Origin: Pelagibacteraceae bacterium AG-349-L23
Lineage (GTDB): Bacteria > Pseudomonadota > Alphaproteobacteria > Pelagibacterales > Pelagibacteraceae
Assembly (NCBI GenBank): GCA_003281045.1
Contig: QCDD01000002.1
Location: 1 to 64,000 of the forward strand
DNA: 64,000 bases
Reading direction: 5' to 3'
Position numbers and translations under genes: made by a program. Under the pieces are notes generated by a model that saw only the letters and a list, made by a program, of their open reading frames with translations, ran no database searches and was not told the origin of the DNA. Numbering within the stretch: position 1 is the stretch's first letter; each line of letters begins with the position of its first letter. Of the stretch, positions 44,009 to 53,523 are shown piece after piece.

Positions 44009-45283
44009 ATGAGTGCAGAAAACATCTCATACGAACTAAAAAGATTTGCAGGCATTAAAAGAGATTATACCCCCGATGAAGTTGAAAGATTAAGAGGCTC
44101 AATAAAAATAGAATATTCCCTATGTAAACAACAATCAGTTAAACTTTGGAAACTTCTTAATACAGAAAATTATATTAGTACTTTAGGATCTTTATCAGGA
44201 AATCAAGCAGTTCAACATGCCAAAGCTGGTCTAAAATCAATTTATCTAAGTGGTTGGCAAGTGGCTGCAGATGCTAATAGTGCTGGCGAAATGTACCCAG
44301 ATCAATCTTTATATCCCTATGATAGTGCTCCAAAACTTGTAGAATCAATGAATAATGCTTTGCTAAGAGCGGACCAAATTCAACATATGGAACTTAAAGA
44401 TGGTGATATGAAAAAAGAGAAAAGAATTGATTATATGCTTCCAATAATTGCTGATGGTGAAGCAGGTTTTGGAGGTCCATTAAATGTTTTTGAACTTACA
44501 AAAAAGTTTATTAAAGCTGGTGCAGCAGGTGTTCATTTTGAGGATCAATTAGCTAGTGAAAAAAAATGTGGCCATATGGGCGGGAAAGTGCTTGTACCAA
44601 CAGGGACTATGATTAAAAATTTAAAAGCTGCAAGATTGGCAGCTGATATTGCTGATGTGCCATTAATAATTTTAGCTAGGACAGATGCAAATGCCGCGAA
44701 ACTTATTACAAATGATTTTGATGAAAACGATAAACCTTTTTTAACTGGTGAAAGATCTCCAGAAGGATTTTACTATGTAAAATCAGGAATTGAACAAGCA
44801 ATTTCAAGAGGATTAGCATATGCGCCTTACTCAGACTTAATTTGGTGTGAAACAGCTACCCCAAATCTTGAAGAAGCTAAAAAATTTGCAGATGCAATTC
44901 ATGAAAAATTTCCTGGAAAACTTTTAGCGTATAATTGTTCTCCATCATTCAATTGGAAGAAGCATTTATCAGATGAGGAAATTGCTTCATTTCAAAAAGA
45001 AATAAGTAAAATGGGCTATAAATTTCAATTTATAACGCTGGCTGGTTTTCATACACAAAATATCGCAATTTTTGAATTAGCAGAAAAATATAAAAAAGAA
45101 GGTATGGCCGCTTATTCAAAGATTCAACAACAAGAATTTGCTCGAGAAAAAGATGGTTACACAAGTGTAAAACACCAAAGAGAAGTGGGCACATCTTATT
45201 TTGATGCTGTTTCTAATACAATAAGTAGTGGAAAGAGCTCAACTACAGCAATGGAAGGCTCAACCGAGTCTGAACAATTCTAA
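44009..45283 (+). CDS. aceA: Isocitrate lyase
   Basis: A 424-residue enzyme splitting isocitrate into glyoxylate and succinate. The active-site loop is [16 protein letters not shown] with Cys187 as catalytic base. [12 protein letters not shown] and the Mg-binding [14 protein letters not shown] are also visible, and ARTDANAA is the family signature. It is the entry step of the glyoxylate bypass, needed on C2 compounds such as the acetyl units released by Xsc or from lipids. Malate synthase is not in the window. A hairpin terminator follows. Confidence 0.97.
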   Translation: MSAENISYELKRFAGIKRDYTPDEVERLRGSIKIEYSLCKQQSVKLWKLLNTENYISTLGSLSGNQAVQHAKAGLKSIYLSGWQVAADANSAGEMYPDQSLYPYDSAPKLVESMNNALLRADQIQHMELKDGDMKKEKRIDYMLPIIADGEAGFGGPLNVFELTKKFIKAGAAGVHFEDQLASEKKCGHMGGKVLVPTGTMIKNLKAARLAADIADVPLIILARTDANAAKLITNDFDENDKPFLTGERSPEGFYYVKSGIEQAISRGLAYAPYSDLIWCETATPNLEEAKKFADAIHEKFPGKLLAYNCSPSFNWKKHLSDEEIASFQKEISKMGYKFQFITLAGFHTQNIAIFELAEKYKKEGMAAYSKIQQQEFAREKDGYTSVKHQREVGTSYFDAVSNTISSGKSSTTAMEGSTESEQF

Positions 45284-45312
45284 TAAAACAATTCCTCTTA
45301 TATATTAGTCTA

Positions 45313-45346
45313 TTAACTGGCCCAGAAATGGGTCAGTTAAATTTTC
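45313..45346 (+). terminator. Terminator after isocitrate lyase
   Basis: TTAACTGGCCCA and TGGGTCAGTTAA form a 12-pair stem (one G-U on the plus strand) around a GAAA tetraloop (45325-45328), followed by ATTTTCT. The GNRA tetraloop and 29-base distance to the aceA stop support terminator function. It overlaps the 3' end of the convergent gene. Confidence 0.75.
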
Positions 45347-46253
45347 TAGTGATAAATCTAAATTTCCAAAAAAGATTTTTAATTAATCTCTTTAAAATAA
45401 AATTATCAGCCATTTTTTTTCTATTTTCTTTGTCAATTATGATTTCATTAATTTGAAACTTGCAGGCACCTCTAATATCAAAATAATCTTTTTTGTCTAA
45501 TTCAGGAAATTTTTCATAATAATTATTGGTAATATGTTCAATGAAAGAATCTGGATGTGGTTGATTATTTTCTTCAGGAATTAAAGTTGCTTTGAAATAA
45601 TCCATACTAAGAGCGTGGAAACCAATAGATGATCTCTCTGTAATACCATAATTATGCCTAAAGTTATGGGCTCTTTTTTCAAATGACCACCATTTGGATT
45701 TTAAAAAAGTTTCAAATTGTTTTTTTGTATAGATCCAGAAACAACAATAATTTTCTAAGTCATTAATGATGAAGTTTTGACCCTCTATTTCAAAAAATTT
45801 GTCTAATTTTTTTGAAATATGAATGCTATGCTTTTGATTAGTTTTGTTATTCATTTCATATATCAAAAAACCTAAATGAAACCCTTTATTTGCTAATAAA
45901 TCTTGATATTTTAGCCAATATTTTAGATTAACTTCTGAGAACTTAATATCGTGCTCCAAGTAAGAGAAATATTCATAATCATTTTTTTGCTCTTCCATTA
46001 ATGATCTACATTTCCAGGTTAAATATCCTTTGGTTAGGTCAACATCATTTAATTGGTGTTTGACTATTTTAGCATTTAAATTTTTATCGTCCAAAAAATC
46101 ATTATGTGTATGAATAAAAATATCATTTTTAATTGAAAGTGATTTTAAGTTTACAATATTTTCTTTTAAGTAATCAAAACGTCGTAAATTTCTATAACCT
46201 TCTTTTTTTTCGGGATTTGGATTGTAAAAAGGTATATGAATAGATATAGACAT
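45333..46253 (-). CDS. Putative glycosyltransferase-like protein, 306 residues
   Basis: A soluble protein with an N-terminal SISIHIPFYNP strand and KNDIFIHTHNDFLDD. Then comes YFSYLEHDIKFSEVNLKYWLK, in which LEHDI could be a DxD-like metal site of a GT-A enzyme. A WWSFEKRAHNFRHNYGITERSS segment follows, and a basic C-terminus. This pattern recalls uncharacterised glycosyltransferase-fold proteins, but I cannot name a family. It is divergent from two sugar-nucleotide genes and probably acts on surface glycans. Confidence 0.55.
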   Translation of the reverse strand: MSISIHIPFYNPNPEKKEGYRNLRRFDYLKENIVNLKSLSIKNDIFIHTHNDFLDDKNLNAKIVKHQLNDVDLTKGYLTWKCRSLMEEQKNDYEYFSYLEHDIKFSEVNLKYWLKYQDLLANKGFHLGFLIYEMNNKTNQKHSIHISKKLDKFFEIEGQNFIINDLENYCCFWIYTKKQFETFLKSKWWSFEKRAHNFRHNYGITERSSIGFHALSMDYFKATLIPEENNQPHPDSFIEHITNNYYEKFPELDKKDYFDIRGACKFQINEIIIDKENRKKMADNFILKRLIKNLFWKFRFITRKFN

Positions 46254-46294
46254 TATTTATTTTAAAATTATAAACATATTTATAACATTTAATA

Positions 46295-47248
46295 ATGAAA
46301 AAAATTCTAATAACAGGAGGCACTGGTTATTTAGGAAGGAATTTAGCTAATTTTTATAAGAAAAAATATAAAGTATTTCTAGGTGCTCGTAATAATAAAC
46401 AAAATTTCTTAGTTAAGAATTTAACAAATTGTGAGGTAGTACCTCTAGATGTTTCTAACATTGAGTCAGTCAATGATTGTTTGAATTATACTAAACCTGA
46501 TATTGTAATTCATGCTGCAGCTACAAAATTTGTAGATTTATCAGAAAAATTTCCATTTGAATGTATAGATATAAATATAGTCGGATCTACCAATATTGTT
46601 CGCGCTTGTATTAACAAAAAAGTTCCAACAGTTATAGGTGTTTCAACCGACAAAGCATCACCACCAATCAAAAATATTTATGGTTTAAGCAAGTCTTGTA
46701 TGGAAAGGCTTTTTTCATCAATAAAATCTTATAGTAAAACTAAATTTATTTGTGTGAGATATGGTAATGTGACATGGTCTACTGGATCTGTTCTTCCAAT
46801 TTGGAAGCAAATGTATAAAAAAAATAAGACTATACTTACTACTGGTCCTTACATGAGACGATTTTTTTTCTCAGTTAACGAAGCAGTAAATTTAATTGAT
46901 CAAGCTCTAAAACTTAAAAGTAAATTAAATGGGAAAATTCTTTCAGCTGAAATGAAATCTGCAAAAATGATTGATTTCTTAAAAGTCTGGACAAAAAAGT
47001 TTGGGGGTAAATATAAGATAATTCAATCCAGAAAAGGTGATCGAGAAGATGAATATCTAATTGGTGAGGACGAATTGAAATATGCTAAAGAAATGAAAAT
47101 TAAGAATAGAAAGTATTTTGTAATTGATTTTAATAATCTTTTAAAAAAACCACTAAAACAAATTGTATCCTCTAAAAATGCAAAGAGATTAGCGCAGTCT
47201 GAAATTGAAAAAATTATTAAATTTGGACTGAAATCCAATGACTTATAA
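46295..47248 (+). CDS. NAD-dependent sugar-nucleotide epimerase/dehydratase (CapD-like)
   Basis: A 317-residue extended SDR of the polysaccharide biosynthesis (FnlA/PseB/CapD) type. The Rossmann motif ITGGTGYLGRNLA opens the protein, HAAATKFV follows, and VSTDKASPPIKNIYGLSK has the Ser/Thr-Asp-Lys plus YxxxK active site. It modifies a UDP-sugar, probably an N-acetylhexosamine. It overlaps the nucleotidyltransferase gene by 11 bases. The exact product cannot be fixed. Confidence 0.85.
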   Translation: MKKILITGGTGYLGRNLANFYKKKYKVFLGARNNKQNFLVKNLTNCEVVPLDVSNIESVNDCLNYTKPDIVIHAAATKFVDLSEKFPFECIDINIVGSTNIVRACINKKVPTVIGVSTDKASPPIKNIYGLSKSCMERLFSSIKSYSKTKFICVRYGNVTWSTGSVLPIWKQMYKKNKTILTTGPYMRRFFFSVNEAVNLIDQALKLKSKLNGKILSAEMKSAKMIDFLKVWTKKFGGKYKIIQSRKGDREDEYLIGEDELKYAKEMKIKNRKYFVIDFNNLLKKPLKQIVSSKNAKRLAQSEIEKIIKFGLKSNDL

Positions 47249-47921
47249 AAAAATAAATCATGCTTTCATAATGGCAGCTGGTCGTGGGGCAAGATTAATG
47301 CCCCTTACAAAAAAAATTCCAAAAGGCTTAGTCAAATTTAGACAAACTTCATTAATAGCTAGAGGTATTAGAAGACTGAAAAAATATATAAAGTTCATTC
47401 ATATTTCTGTTGGTTATAAAGGACCTATTTTAGCTAAACATTTAATTGAAGAAAAAGTTTCATCAATAATTAATACAGATACAAAAGGAAATTCTTGGTG
47501 GATATTTAATTCAATATTTAAATCCTTTGACTCACCAATATATGTTTTAACTTGTGACAATGTTACAAATATAAACTTTAAAAAAATTGAAAAAGATTAC
47601 TATAAAAAAGGTCAACCACTATGTATGTTAATCCCCACTAAACCAGTAAAAGGGTTAAAAGGAGATTATATTTTTAGAAAAAAAAATTTAATTAGCAGTT
47701 TATCAAGAGCTAAAAAGTCAGAAATTTATTGTACAGGCATTCAAGTTTTAAATCCAAAAAGAATTAATAAAAAAATAACGCCAACAGAGGATTTCAACAT
47801 TCTCTGGAAAAAACTTATTAAAATTAAACAACTATACGTATCTGATGTGATGCCAAGAAAATGGTATACAGTTGATGATGTGGAAAATTACAAAAATCTA
47901 AAAAAATTTTTTGATAAGTAA
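47238..47921 (+). CDS. Sugar-phosphate nucleotidyltransferase
   Basis: A 227-residue nucleotidyltransferase. The nucleotide loop reads FIMAAGRGARLMPLTKKIPKGLVKF, matching the GxGxRxxPLTxxxPK motif. The metal-binding Asp lies in VLTCDNVTN, and ISSLSRAKKSEIYCTGIQVLNP resembles the sugar-binding half. It activates a sugar phosphate with NTP. It is coupled to the epimerase gene and presumably supplies or modifies a surface-glycan sugar. Confidence 0.85.
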   Translation: MTYKKINHAFIMAAGRGARLMPLTKKIPKGLVKFRQTSLIARGIRRLKKYIKFIHISVGYKGPILAKHLIEEKVSSIINTDTKGNSWWIFNSIFKSFDSPIYVLTCDNVTNINFKKIEKDYYKKGQPLCMLIPTKPVKGLKGDYIFRKKNLISSLSRAKKSEIYCTGIQVLNPKRINKKITPTEDFNILWKKLIKIKQLYVSDVMPRKWYTVDDVENYKNLKKFFDK

Positions 47922-47923
47922 AT

Positions 47924-48886
47924 CTATAGTTTAACTATCTTAGTTGACGCAATTTTTTTTTCAAAAAAATCTATAATATTTTGAACTGTCTCCTCACTCA
48001 TTTTTTCCAAGCACTCTTTAGTAAAAGTTGCTGCATGCGGACTTAATACCACCCTTTTATTCTTTAATAATGGATTGTCTTTATCAGGTGGCTCTTTTTC
48101 AAACACATCAATACCAGCAAAAGATATCAATTTCTCATTTAAAGCTTTATTCAAATCATTTTCATTTACAACTCCACCCCTTGCAGCATTAATCAAAATT
48201 GCAGATTTTTTCATTAAAGATAATTCTTCAAATGAAATCATATTTTTTGTGTCTTTGTTTAAAGGAACACACAGAGATATGATATCTAAGATTTTAAGTC
48301 CTTCACTTAAATTTGAAATTTTCTCACCTCCTAAATCTGATATAGTTTTTTCGTCAACATAAGGGTCATAAACTAAAACTTTCATTTCAAAACCCAAACA
48401 TTTTTTGATTAACTTTTTACCAATTCTTCCACACCCAACAATCAAAATTTTTTTACTAAAAAGTTCGAAATTATCATTTATATTTAAATGTATAGCTTTG
48501 TAAAAATTTCCTTCTCTAACCATAGTATCAAACATTGCTCTTCCTTTATAAATATTTAGTATCATGAACATTATGTGTTCGGCAGGTGAAGTAGAAGTAG
48601 AATTATGGGTAACTAATAAGCTAATATTATTTTCTTTCAAAAACTTAACATCAACATTGTCATAACCAACACCATGACGAGAAATAACTTTTAAATTCTT
48701 ACATTTGCTCAGAATTTCTGCGTCAAGTTTTCCTCTTCTTAAGGTTACTCCATCAAATTTGGGTAATTCTTTTTTAAGATTTTCTCTTGATAAATCATTT
48801 ATTATTTCATATGAAAAATTTTTTTTTTGATCAAATAATTTGAGACCTTTTTCATTCATAGTATCGATTATTCCGATTTTATACAT
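47924..48886 (-). CDS. D-2-hydroxyacid dehydrogenase (SerA/GyaR-like)
   Basis: A 320-residue NAD-dependent dehydrogenase. The NAD loop is ILIVGCGRIGKKLIKKC, with catalytic Arg in NAARGGVVNENDLNKAL, Glu in FEKEPPDKDNPLL and His in LSPHAATFTKECL. It lacks the ACT regulatory domain of long SerA enzymes. It is clearly paralogous to the gene at 60647 (matching ISRHGVGYDN and the C-terminus). Substrate unknown; candidates include glyoxylate/hydroxypyruvate and sugar-derived 2-hydroxyacids. Confidence 0.88.
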   Translation of the reverse strand: MYKIGIIDTMNEKGLKLFDQKKNFSYEIINDLSRENLKKELPKFDGVTLRRGKLDAEILSKCKNLKVISRHGVGYDNVDVKFLKENNISLLVTHNSTSTSPAEHIMFMILNIYKGRAMFDTMVREGNFYKAIHLNINDNFELFSKKILIVGCGRIGKKLIKKCLGFEMKVLVYDPYVDEKTISDLGGEKISNLSEGLKILDIISLCVPLNKDTKNMISFEELSLMKKSAILINAARGGVVNENDLNKALNEKLISFAGIDVFEKEPPDKDNPLLKNKRVVLSPHAATFTKECLEKMSEETVQNIIDFFEKKIASTKIVKL

Positions 48887-48891
48887 AAAAA

Positions 48892-49659
48892 TTATGATTT
48901 AATATTATATCCCTTTTTTAAAAGTATAGTAACAACACTTACACAGATTGTTAAAAATAAAATCATTAAAATGATACTTGTCCAAATATTAAAATCTGAG
49001 ATACCATAAAATGAATATCTCAAACCATTTATAAGATAAACAACTGGATTAAAATAAGTAACTATTTGCCAAAATTCAGGCAACATATCTAAAGAATATA
49101 AACTGCCACCTAAAAATACCATAGGAGTAATTACCAATGATGGAATAATCGACATTTGTTCAAAATCTTTGCTGAGTAAACCAATTAAAAAACCAAAAAG
49201 AGCAAATGTAAAAGAAACAAGAACTAATAAAAAAATCATTAAAAGTGGAAATTGAACTTGTACATCAGCAAAAAATTGTGCTGTTAGAAAAATTACTCCC
49301 CCAACTATAAGTGTTTTAGTTGCTCCAGCACTTACGAATGCCAAGACAATTTCAAAAGAAGATATGGGTGCTGCTAAAATTTCATAAATAGTTCCATTAA
49401 ATTTAGGAAAGAAAATTCCAAAAGAGGTGTTACTTATTGATTGAGTTAACAGAGTTAACATAAGCAAACCTGGGACTATAAAAGATCCATAACTAATTCC
49501 ATCGATTTTTTGAACATAACCTCCAATAACAGACCCAAAAACTATAAAATATAATGATGTTGAAATTACTGGTGATAAAAGTGATTGACCTAAAGTTCTT
49601 CTAAATCTATCCATTTCATGAAAGTAAATAGCTTTAAATCCATATAAATTAATTTTCAT
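48892..49659 (-). CDS. ABC-2 type exporter permease (YadH-like)
   Basis: A 255-residue membrane subunit with six hydrophobic spans and the ABC-2 sequence ending [14 protein letters not shown]. The N-terminal [23 protein letters not shown] is typical of the YadH/NodJ type. With the ATPase gene immediately upstream (11-base overlap), it forms a complete exporter, probably for lipids, glycans or drugs; the substrate is not predictable. Confidence 0.88.
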   Translation of the reverse strand: MKINLYGFKAIYFHEMDRFRRTLGQSLLSPVISTSLYFIVFGSVIGGYVQKIDGISYGSFIVPGLLMLTLLTQSISNTSFGIFFPKFNGTIYEILAAPISSFEIVLAFVSAGATKTLIVGGVIFLTAQFFADVQVQFPLLMIFLLVLVSFTFALFGFLIGLLSKDFEQMSIIPSLVITPMVFLGGSLYSLDMLPEFWQIVTYFNPVVYLINGLRYSFYGISDFNIWTSIILMILFLTICVSVVTILLKKGYNIKS

Positions 49660-50584
49660 TATTTTCCTTTACCAAAGTTACAAAAATTTTTTCTAAACTA
49701 CTTTGTTCTGTTTTTAAATCTCTAAGTTTTAATCCTGAGTCTTTAATATCTTGTAAAAGATTTGTAATCCCAGTCCTTTTTTCTTTAAGGTTATAAGTGT
49801 ATTCTAAAGACATTTTATTACTTCCAACAATTAAATTATATTTTTTTAATAAATCAGGGATATTTTGAATTTTCTCTTGTAACTCCACAGATAAAACTTT
49901 TCGACCCATCTTTTTTATTAATTCTTTCTTTTGTTCAACAATTATAATCTCACCCTGGTTTATAACCCCAACACGATCAGCAATTGCTTCGGCTTCTTCA
50001 ATGTAATGTGTGGTCAAAATAATTGTCACACCTGTTTCTCTTAAAGACCCAACCACCTTCCACATCTCTTGTCTCAGCTCAACATCCACACCAGCGGTAG
50101 GTTCATCTAAAAATAAAATTTTTGGTTCATGTGAAAGTGCTTTAGCAATTAAAACTCTTCTTTTCATTCCACCCGATAATTTTCGCAAGATTAAATCTTT
50201 TTTATCCCAAAGACTTAGTTGTTTTAAGACTTTTTCAATATGTTTTGGTTCTGGTTTTTTTCCATACAAACCTCTTGAATATGAAACGTTATTAAAAACA
50301 GTTTCAAATTGCTCTAAAGTTAACTCCTGAGGAACGAGTCCTATACGTGATCTTGTTTCCCTATAATCCTCAATGATATCAAAGTCTTCAACTGTAACTT
50401 TTCCTGATGATGGTTTTACAATACCACAAATAATACTAATCAAAGTAGTTTTACCTGCGCCATTGGGTCCAAGCATCGCAAAAATTTCCCCTTTTTTAAT
50501 ATTGAGATTTATATTTTTTAAAGCATTAAAGCCGTTATCATAAACTTTTGAGAGATTATTAATTACTATTTGATTTTCTGACAT
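49649..50584 (-). CDS. ABC-2 exporter ATP-binding subunit (YadG-like)
   Basis: A 311-residue ABC ATPase. Walker [13 protein letters not shown], signature [15 protein letters not shown], Walker [13 protein letters not shown] and the switch His in [12 protein letters not shown] are all present. A C-terminal extension of about 70 residues follows. It powers the permease encoded downstream, overlapping it by 11 bases. Near neighbours suggest no substrate. Confidence 0.94.
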   Translation of the reverse strand: MSENQIVINNLSKVYDNGFNALKNINLNIKKGEIFAMLGPNGAGKTTLISIICGIVKPSSGKVTVEDFDIIEDYRETRSRIGLVPQELTLEQFETVFNNVSYSRGLYGKKPEPKHIEKVLKQLSLWDKKDLILRKLSGGMKRRVLIAKALSHEPKILFLDEPTAGVDVELRQEMWKVVGSLRETGVTIILTTHYIEEAEAIADRVGVINQGEIIIVEQKKELIKKMGRKVLSVELQEKIQNIPDLLKKYNLIVGSNKMSLEYTYNLKEKRTGITNLLQDIKDSGLKLRDLKTEQSSLEKIFVTLVKENNEN

Positions 50585-50625
50585 TCGGTCAGTTATATAA
50601 CTATTAATTCACTTAATACAATCGA

Positions 50626-52071
50626 CTAAAATTTGATCTTTTTAGCTTTAAGAACCAAAAATGGTAAAAAAGTTGCAATGATAAAAGACAGAAATAATAA
50701 TGACTGAGATATAAATGGATTAAATATTTCTTTTGATAACAAAATACCAACTAATAAACTTTTTGAGAAATCTGGTGAAGGAAATAACAAAATTCCGGCC
50801 ACAAACCCAATAAGAATTGATTTATATGCGGTTTTTTCATCAATCTTATTATAAAAACTATAAAAAATTGTTATCACGAACGCACAACAAAATAAGTCAG
50901 CCAGTAAAAACAAATATAAAATATCAAAGCCATAAGATGCAATAGCAAAAGATATTATGGACAAAAATACAATAATATATTTTGAAAAATTTATATAATT
51001 AGTCTTTTTTTTAAATTCAAATGTAGCTTTTCCATCGACTATAATTAAACTTGATATTGCATTAATTAAAGTATCTACTGTTGAGATAGTTAACGCTAGA
51101 CCTAAAATAATAATCACTATTGATAAAAATATCGCTTGTTCATTCAGTAATAAGTAAAAAAAACTAAGATCGGGCCTTATTGATGAATTGAGTGAAAAAC
51201 CAACGAGTCCTGTAAAACCCATAAAAAAAACAATCGGTACAATCATCAAAAAAGATATAATTAAACTTTTTTTTAAAGTTTTATAATCTTTTGCTGCATA
51301 AATACGTTGCCAATTACCTTGATGAAATAGATTTGTTGCTGCTACAGCAATAAAAAAAGTTAAACCAGAAGTATAACCAGGCAAATAAGATCCGCTTAAA
51401 AGATGTGGGTTTTTTTCTTTTACAAAATCAAAAGAAAATTTTGATCCTGTGAAAGACAAAATATATATTAAAGAAATCAATAATAATAAACCAATGACAA
51501 ACATTTGAATGTTATCGGTCAATATTGAAGCTTTTAATCCACCATATAAAGTATAAGTTAAAGTGCACAATAGCACAATTAAAGCAGTGAACCAAAGTTC
51601 AGTACCTGAAATATAGTTAATCAAAACTGCAACCGCTGTAACTTCAGCACATAAGAAAATAAACATATAAAAAATTGTCATCAGCAAAATAAGTTTAAAT
51701 AAACTTTTACCAAATTTTTTTCTTAAAAATTCAATGAGCGTGGAACCTTGAGGAAACTCTTTTCTAATTTTTTTTCCAAGATATATAAAAAAAAACATTG
51801 GAAAAGCTGTCCCAAGGGAATATCCAATTACTGCACCTAAACCGCCCCAAGTTGCGGCTGAAGCAGGACCAAAAAGAATCCAAGCTCCAAGTGCAGACGC
51901 TGTCAAACTTGTTGTTAATGAGAGAAATCCAATATTTCTATTTGCAGTTAAATAATTTTTTAACCCCTGATAGTTTTTAGAATAATAAATTCCAAATGAT
52001 AAAAAAATTAAACATATAACAATTACTAAAGATAATGCGGTAGATTGAGTTAAAAAATATGTTTTATCCAT
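50626..52071 (-). CDS. thiV: Sodium:solute symporter under TPP riboswitch (ThiV-like)
   Basis: A 481-residue SSS-family transporter with about 13 spans: SLTTSLTASALGAWILFGPASAATWGGLGA near the N-terminus and YTLYGGLKASILTDNIQMFVIG are family motifs. Its leader is a TPP riboswitch. This fits the thiamin-precursor transporter ThiV described in SAR11, proposed to import 4-amino-5-hydroxymethyl-2-methylpyrimidine. No other thiamin gene is adjacent. The ribosome site AAGGGA sits inside the riboswitch, 3 bases from the ATG. Confidence 0.86.
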   Translation of the reverse strand: MDKTYFLTQSTALSLVIVICLIFLSFGIYYSKNYQGLKNYLTANRNIGFLSLTTSLTASALGAWILFGPASAATWGGLGAVIGYSLGTAFPMFFFIYLGKKIRKEFPQGSTLIEFLRKKFGKSLFKLILLMTIFYMFIFLCAEVTAVAVLINYISGTELWFTALIVLLCTLTYTLYGGLKASILTDNIQMFVIGLLLLISLIYILSFTGSKFSFDFVKEKNPHLLSGSYLPGYTSGLTFFIAVAATNLFHQGNWQRIYAAKDYKTLKKSLIISFLMIVPIVFFMGFTGLVGFSLNSSIRPDLSFFYLLLNEQAIFLSIVIIILGLALTISTVDTLINAISSLIIVDGKATFEFKKKTNYINFSKYIIVFLSIISFAIASYGFDILYLFLLADLFCCAFVITIFYSFYNKIDEKTAYKSILIGFVAGILLFPSPDFSKSLLVGILLSKEIFNPFISQSLLFLSFIIATFLPFLVLKAKKIKF

Positions 52072-52072
52072 T

Positions 52073-52138
52073 GTTCCCTTTCTGAATTACCGGACAGGTT
52101 CATAGGGTTTAATCTCAGTCTGTTAAGACACCCCTTTA
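52073..52138 (-). promoter_or_regulatory. TPP (thiamin pyrophosphate) riboswitch
   Basis: The minus-strand leader contains the THI-box landmarks in order: GGGGTGTC, CTGAGATTAAACCC, TGAACCTG, CGGTAAT and the closing AAAGGGA. The element is compact (about 65 bases) and the P3 arm looks absent, as in other small bacterial versions. The closing strand carries the ribosome site of the symporter gene, so ligand binding should block translation start. Confidence 0.93.
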
Positions 52139-52173
52139 AACATATTAATTTATTTTATTTAATTAGAAAAGAG

Positions 52174-52199
52174 CAAATTAAAATTTCGAAATTAATTTG
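52174..52199 (-). terminator. AT-rich dyad after azoreductase gene
   Basis: CAAATTAA and TTAATTTG arms enclose TTTC/GAAA, giving a weak AT-rich stem 7 bases after the flavin reductase stop on the minus strand. It is followed in that direction by TTTTC. It could be a modest terminator separating it from the riboswitch transcript. Confidence 0.3.
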
Positions 52200-52205
52200 A
52201 ATTGA

Positions 52206-52790
52206 TTATAGTTTTATTTTATCAATTTGTGCGTGAGCTTCTTTAATTGATTTTTCATAATCTAGAGCCATTTGATCCGCACTAATTATCTCAACTTTTT
52301 CTATACCAAAGAAATTTAAAATAAATTTCAACCAAGGAGTTAAAAAGTCTTCATTACTATTTAACTTAGTTCCTCCTGATGTAATTACTAAATAAGCTTT
52401 TTTATTTTTTAACAAACCTTCTCTTCTACCATTAGGTTTAAATTTAAATGTTTCTCCAATTCTTGCCGCCAAATCCGACCAAGCTTTTAAAGTTGCAGGA
52501 GGACCATAATTATAAATTGGTGCTGAAATTATTATAATATCACTCTCTTTGAGTTCTTTTACGAGTTGATTGGAGAGCTCAAACATTTTTTTGTGATTTT
52601 CATTTTGATCTTTTTCGTCAATATTCATTCCAGATTCCGTTAAACCACTCACAAAAACCATTTCTTCATTTAGGTCTCTATATATAACCTCATCTTCAGG
52701 TTTTTTAATTTTTTCTAGTAACTTTTTAGCTAAAGCTCTTGAGGTCGAACCTTCTTTTCTAGCGCTTGAGTCAATTTGATAAATCTTCAT
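52206..52790 (-). CDS. FMN-dependent NAD(P)H quinone reductase, azoreductase type
   Basis: A 194-residue flavodoxin-like reductase of the AzoR/AcpD family. IDSSARKEGSTSRALA is the FMN phosphate-binding loop. IIISAPIYNYGPPATLKAWSD carries the conserved YNxxxPxxLKxWxD, and LVITSGGTK the isoalloxazine loop. Reduces quinones or azo compounds with two electrons. The ORF can be opened at TTG 52796 but ATG 52790 is preferred. It begins 6 bases after the ccdA stop, so the two may share a transcript. Confidence 0.88.
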   Translation of the reverse strand: MKIYQIDSSARKEGSTSRALAKKLLEKIKKPEDEVIYRDLNEEMVFVSGLTESGMNIDEKDQNENHKKMFELSNQLVKELKESDIIIISAPIYNYGPPATLKAWSDLAARIGETFKFKPNGRREGLLKNKKAYLVITSGGTKLNSNEDFLTPWLKFILNFFGIEKVEIISADQMALDYEKSIKEAHAQIDKIKL

Positions 52791-52796
52791 AAACAA

Positions 52797-53504
52797 TCAT
52801 CCAAAATTTTGCAAAAAAGGAAATATGTTAAGTAAATAATAACCTAATGCTTGTAACTGATTTGTTAATATTAATATACCGGTAATTAATAATATTACAC
52901 CACCAATTTTTGAAATTAAATTAATGTTCTTTTTGAAATTTTTTGAAAAAATTAAAAATTTTTGAATTAAATAACCTGATAAAATAAATGGTAACGCAAG
53001 ACCTAAAGAATAAAATGATAAAAGTATTATACCTCTATTGATACTCTCTTCTGTTGAGGCAAGTGCTAAGATTGATCCAAGAATAGGGCCTATGCATGGT
53101 GTCCAACCAAAAGCAAAAGCCATACCGATTAATATTGGGCTAAAAAAATTAGTGTTACTATTTGTGTGAAGTCTTTTTTCATAATTCAAAAATTTTAAAT
53201 TTATAATTCCAATTAAGTGTAAAGAAAAAATACAGATAACTAATCCAGCACCAATTCTTAATTCATTTGAATTTTGTAATAATACTTGGCCTAAAAAAGT
53301 TGAAGCAGCTCCAAAAATAATAAAAACAATTGAAAAACCAATTGTAAAAAGAATGATAGGAATTAAGTTTATATTTTTTTTTTCTATTAAATCATTTAAT
53401 GAAGTGCCAGAAACATAAGAGATATAACCAGGTATTAATGGTAATACACATGGGGATAAAAAACTTATCAAACCCGCACCTAAAGCAATAAAAATTTCTA
53501 ACAT
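52797..53504 (-). CDS. ccdA: CcdA/DsbD-type thiol-electron transporter
   Basis: A 235-residue six-span membrane protein. The two redox cysteines are visible in FLSPCVLPLIPGYISYVSG and GWTPCIGPILGSIL, the CcdA hallmark. It passes electrons from cytoplasmic thioredoxin to periplasmic thiols for cytochrome c maturation or disulfide isomerisation. No cytochrome c maturation genes are adjacent. Lies upstream of azoR-like gene on the same strand. Confidence 0.93.
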   Translation of the reverse strand: MLEIFIALGAGLISFLSPCVLPLIPGYISYVSGTSLNDLIEKKNINLIPIILFTIGFSIVFIIFGAASTFLGQVLLQNSNELRIGAGLVICIFSLHLIGIINLKFLNYEKRLHTNSNTNFFSPILIGMAFAFGWTPCIGPILGSILALASTEESINRGIILLSFYSLGLALPFILSGYLIQKFLIFSKNFKKNINLISKIGGVILLITGILILTNQLQALGYYLLNIFPFLQNFG

Positions 53505-53523
53505 CTAATAAATAAAATTTATA

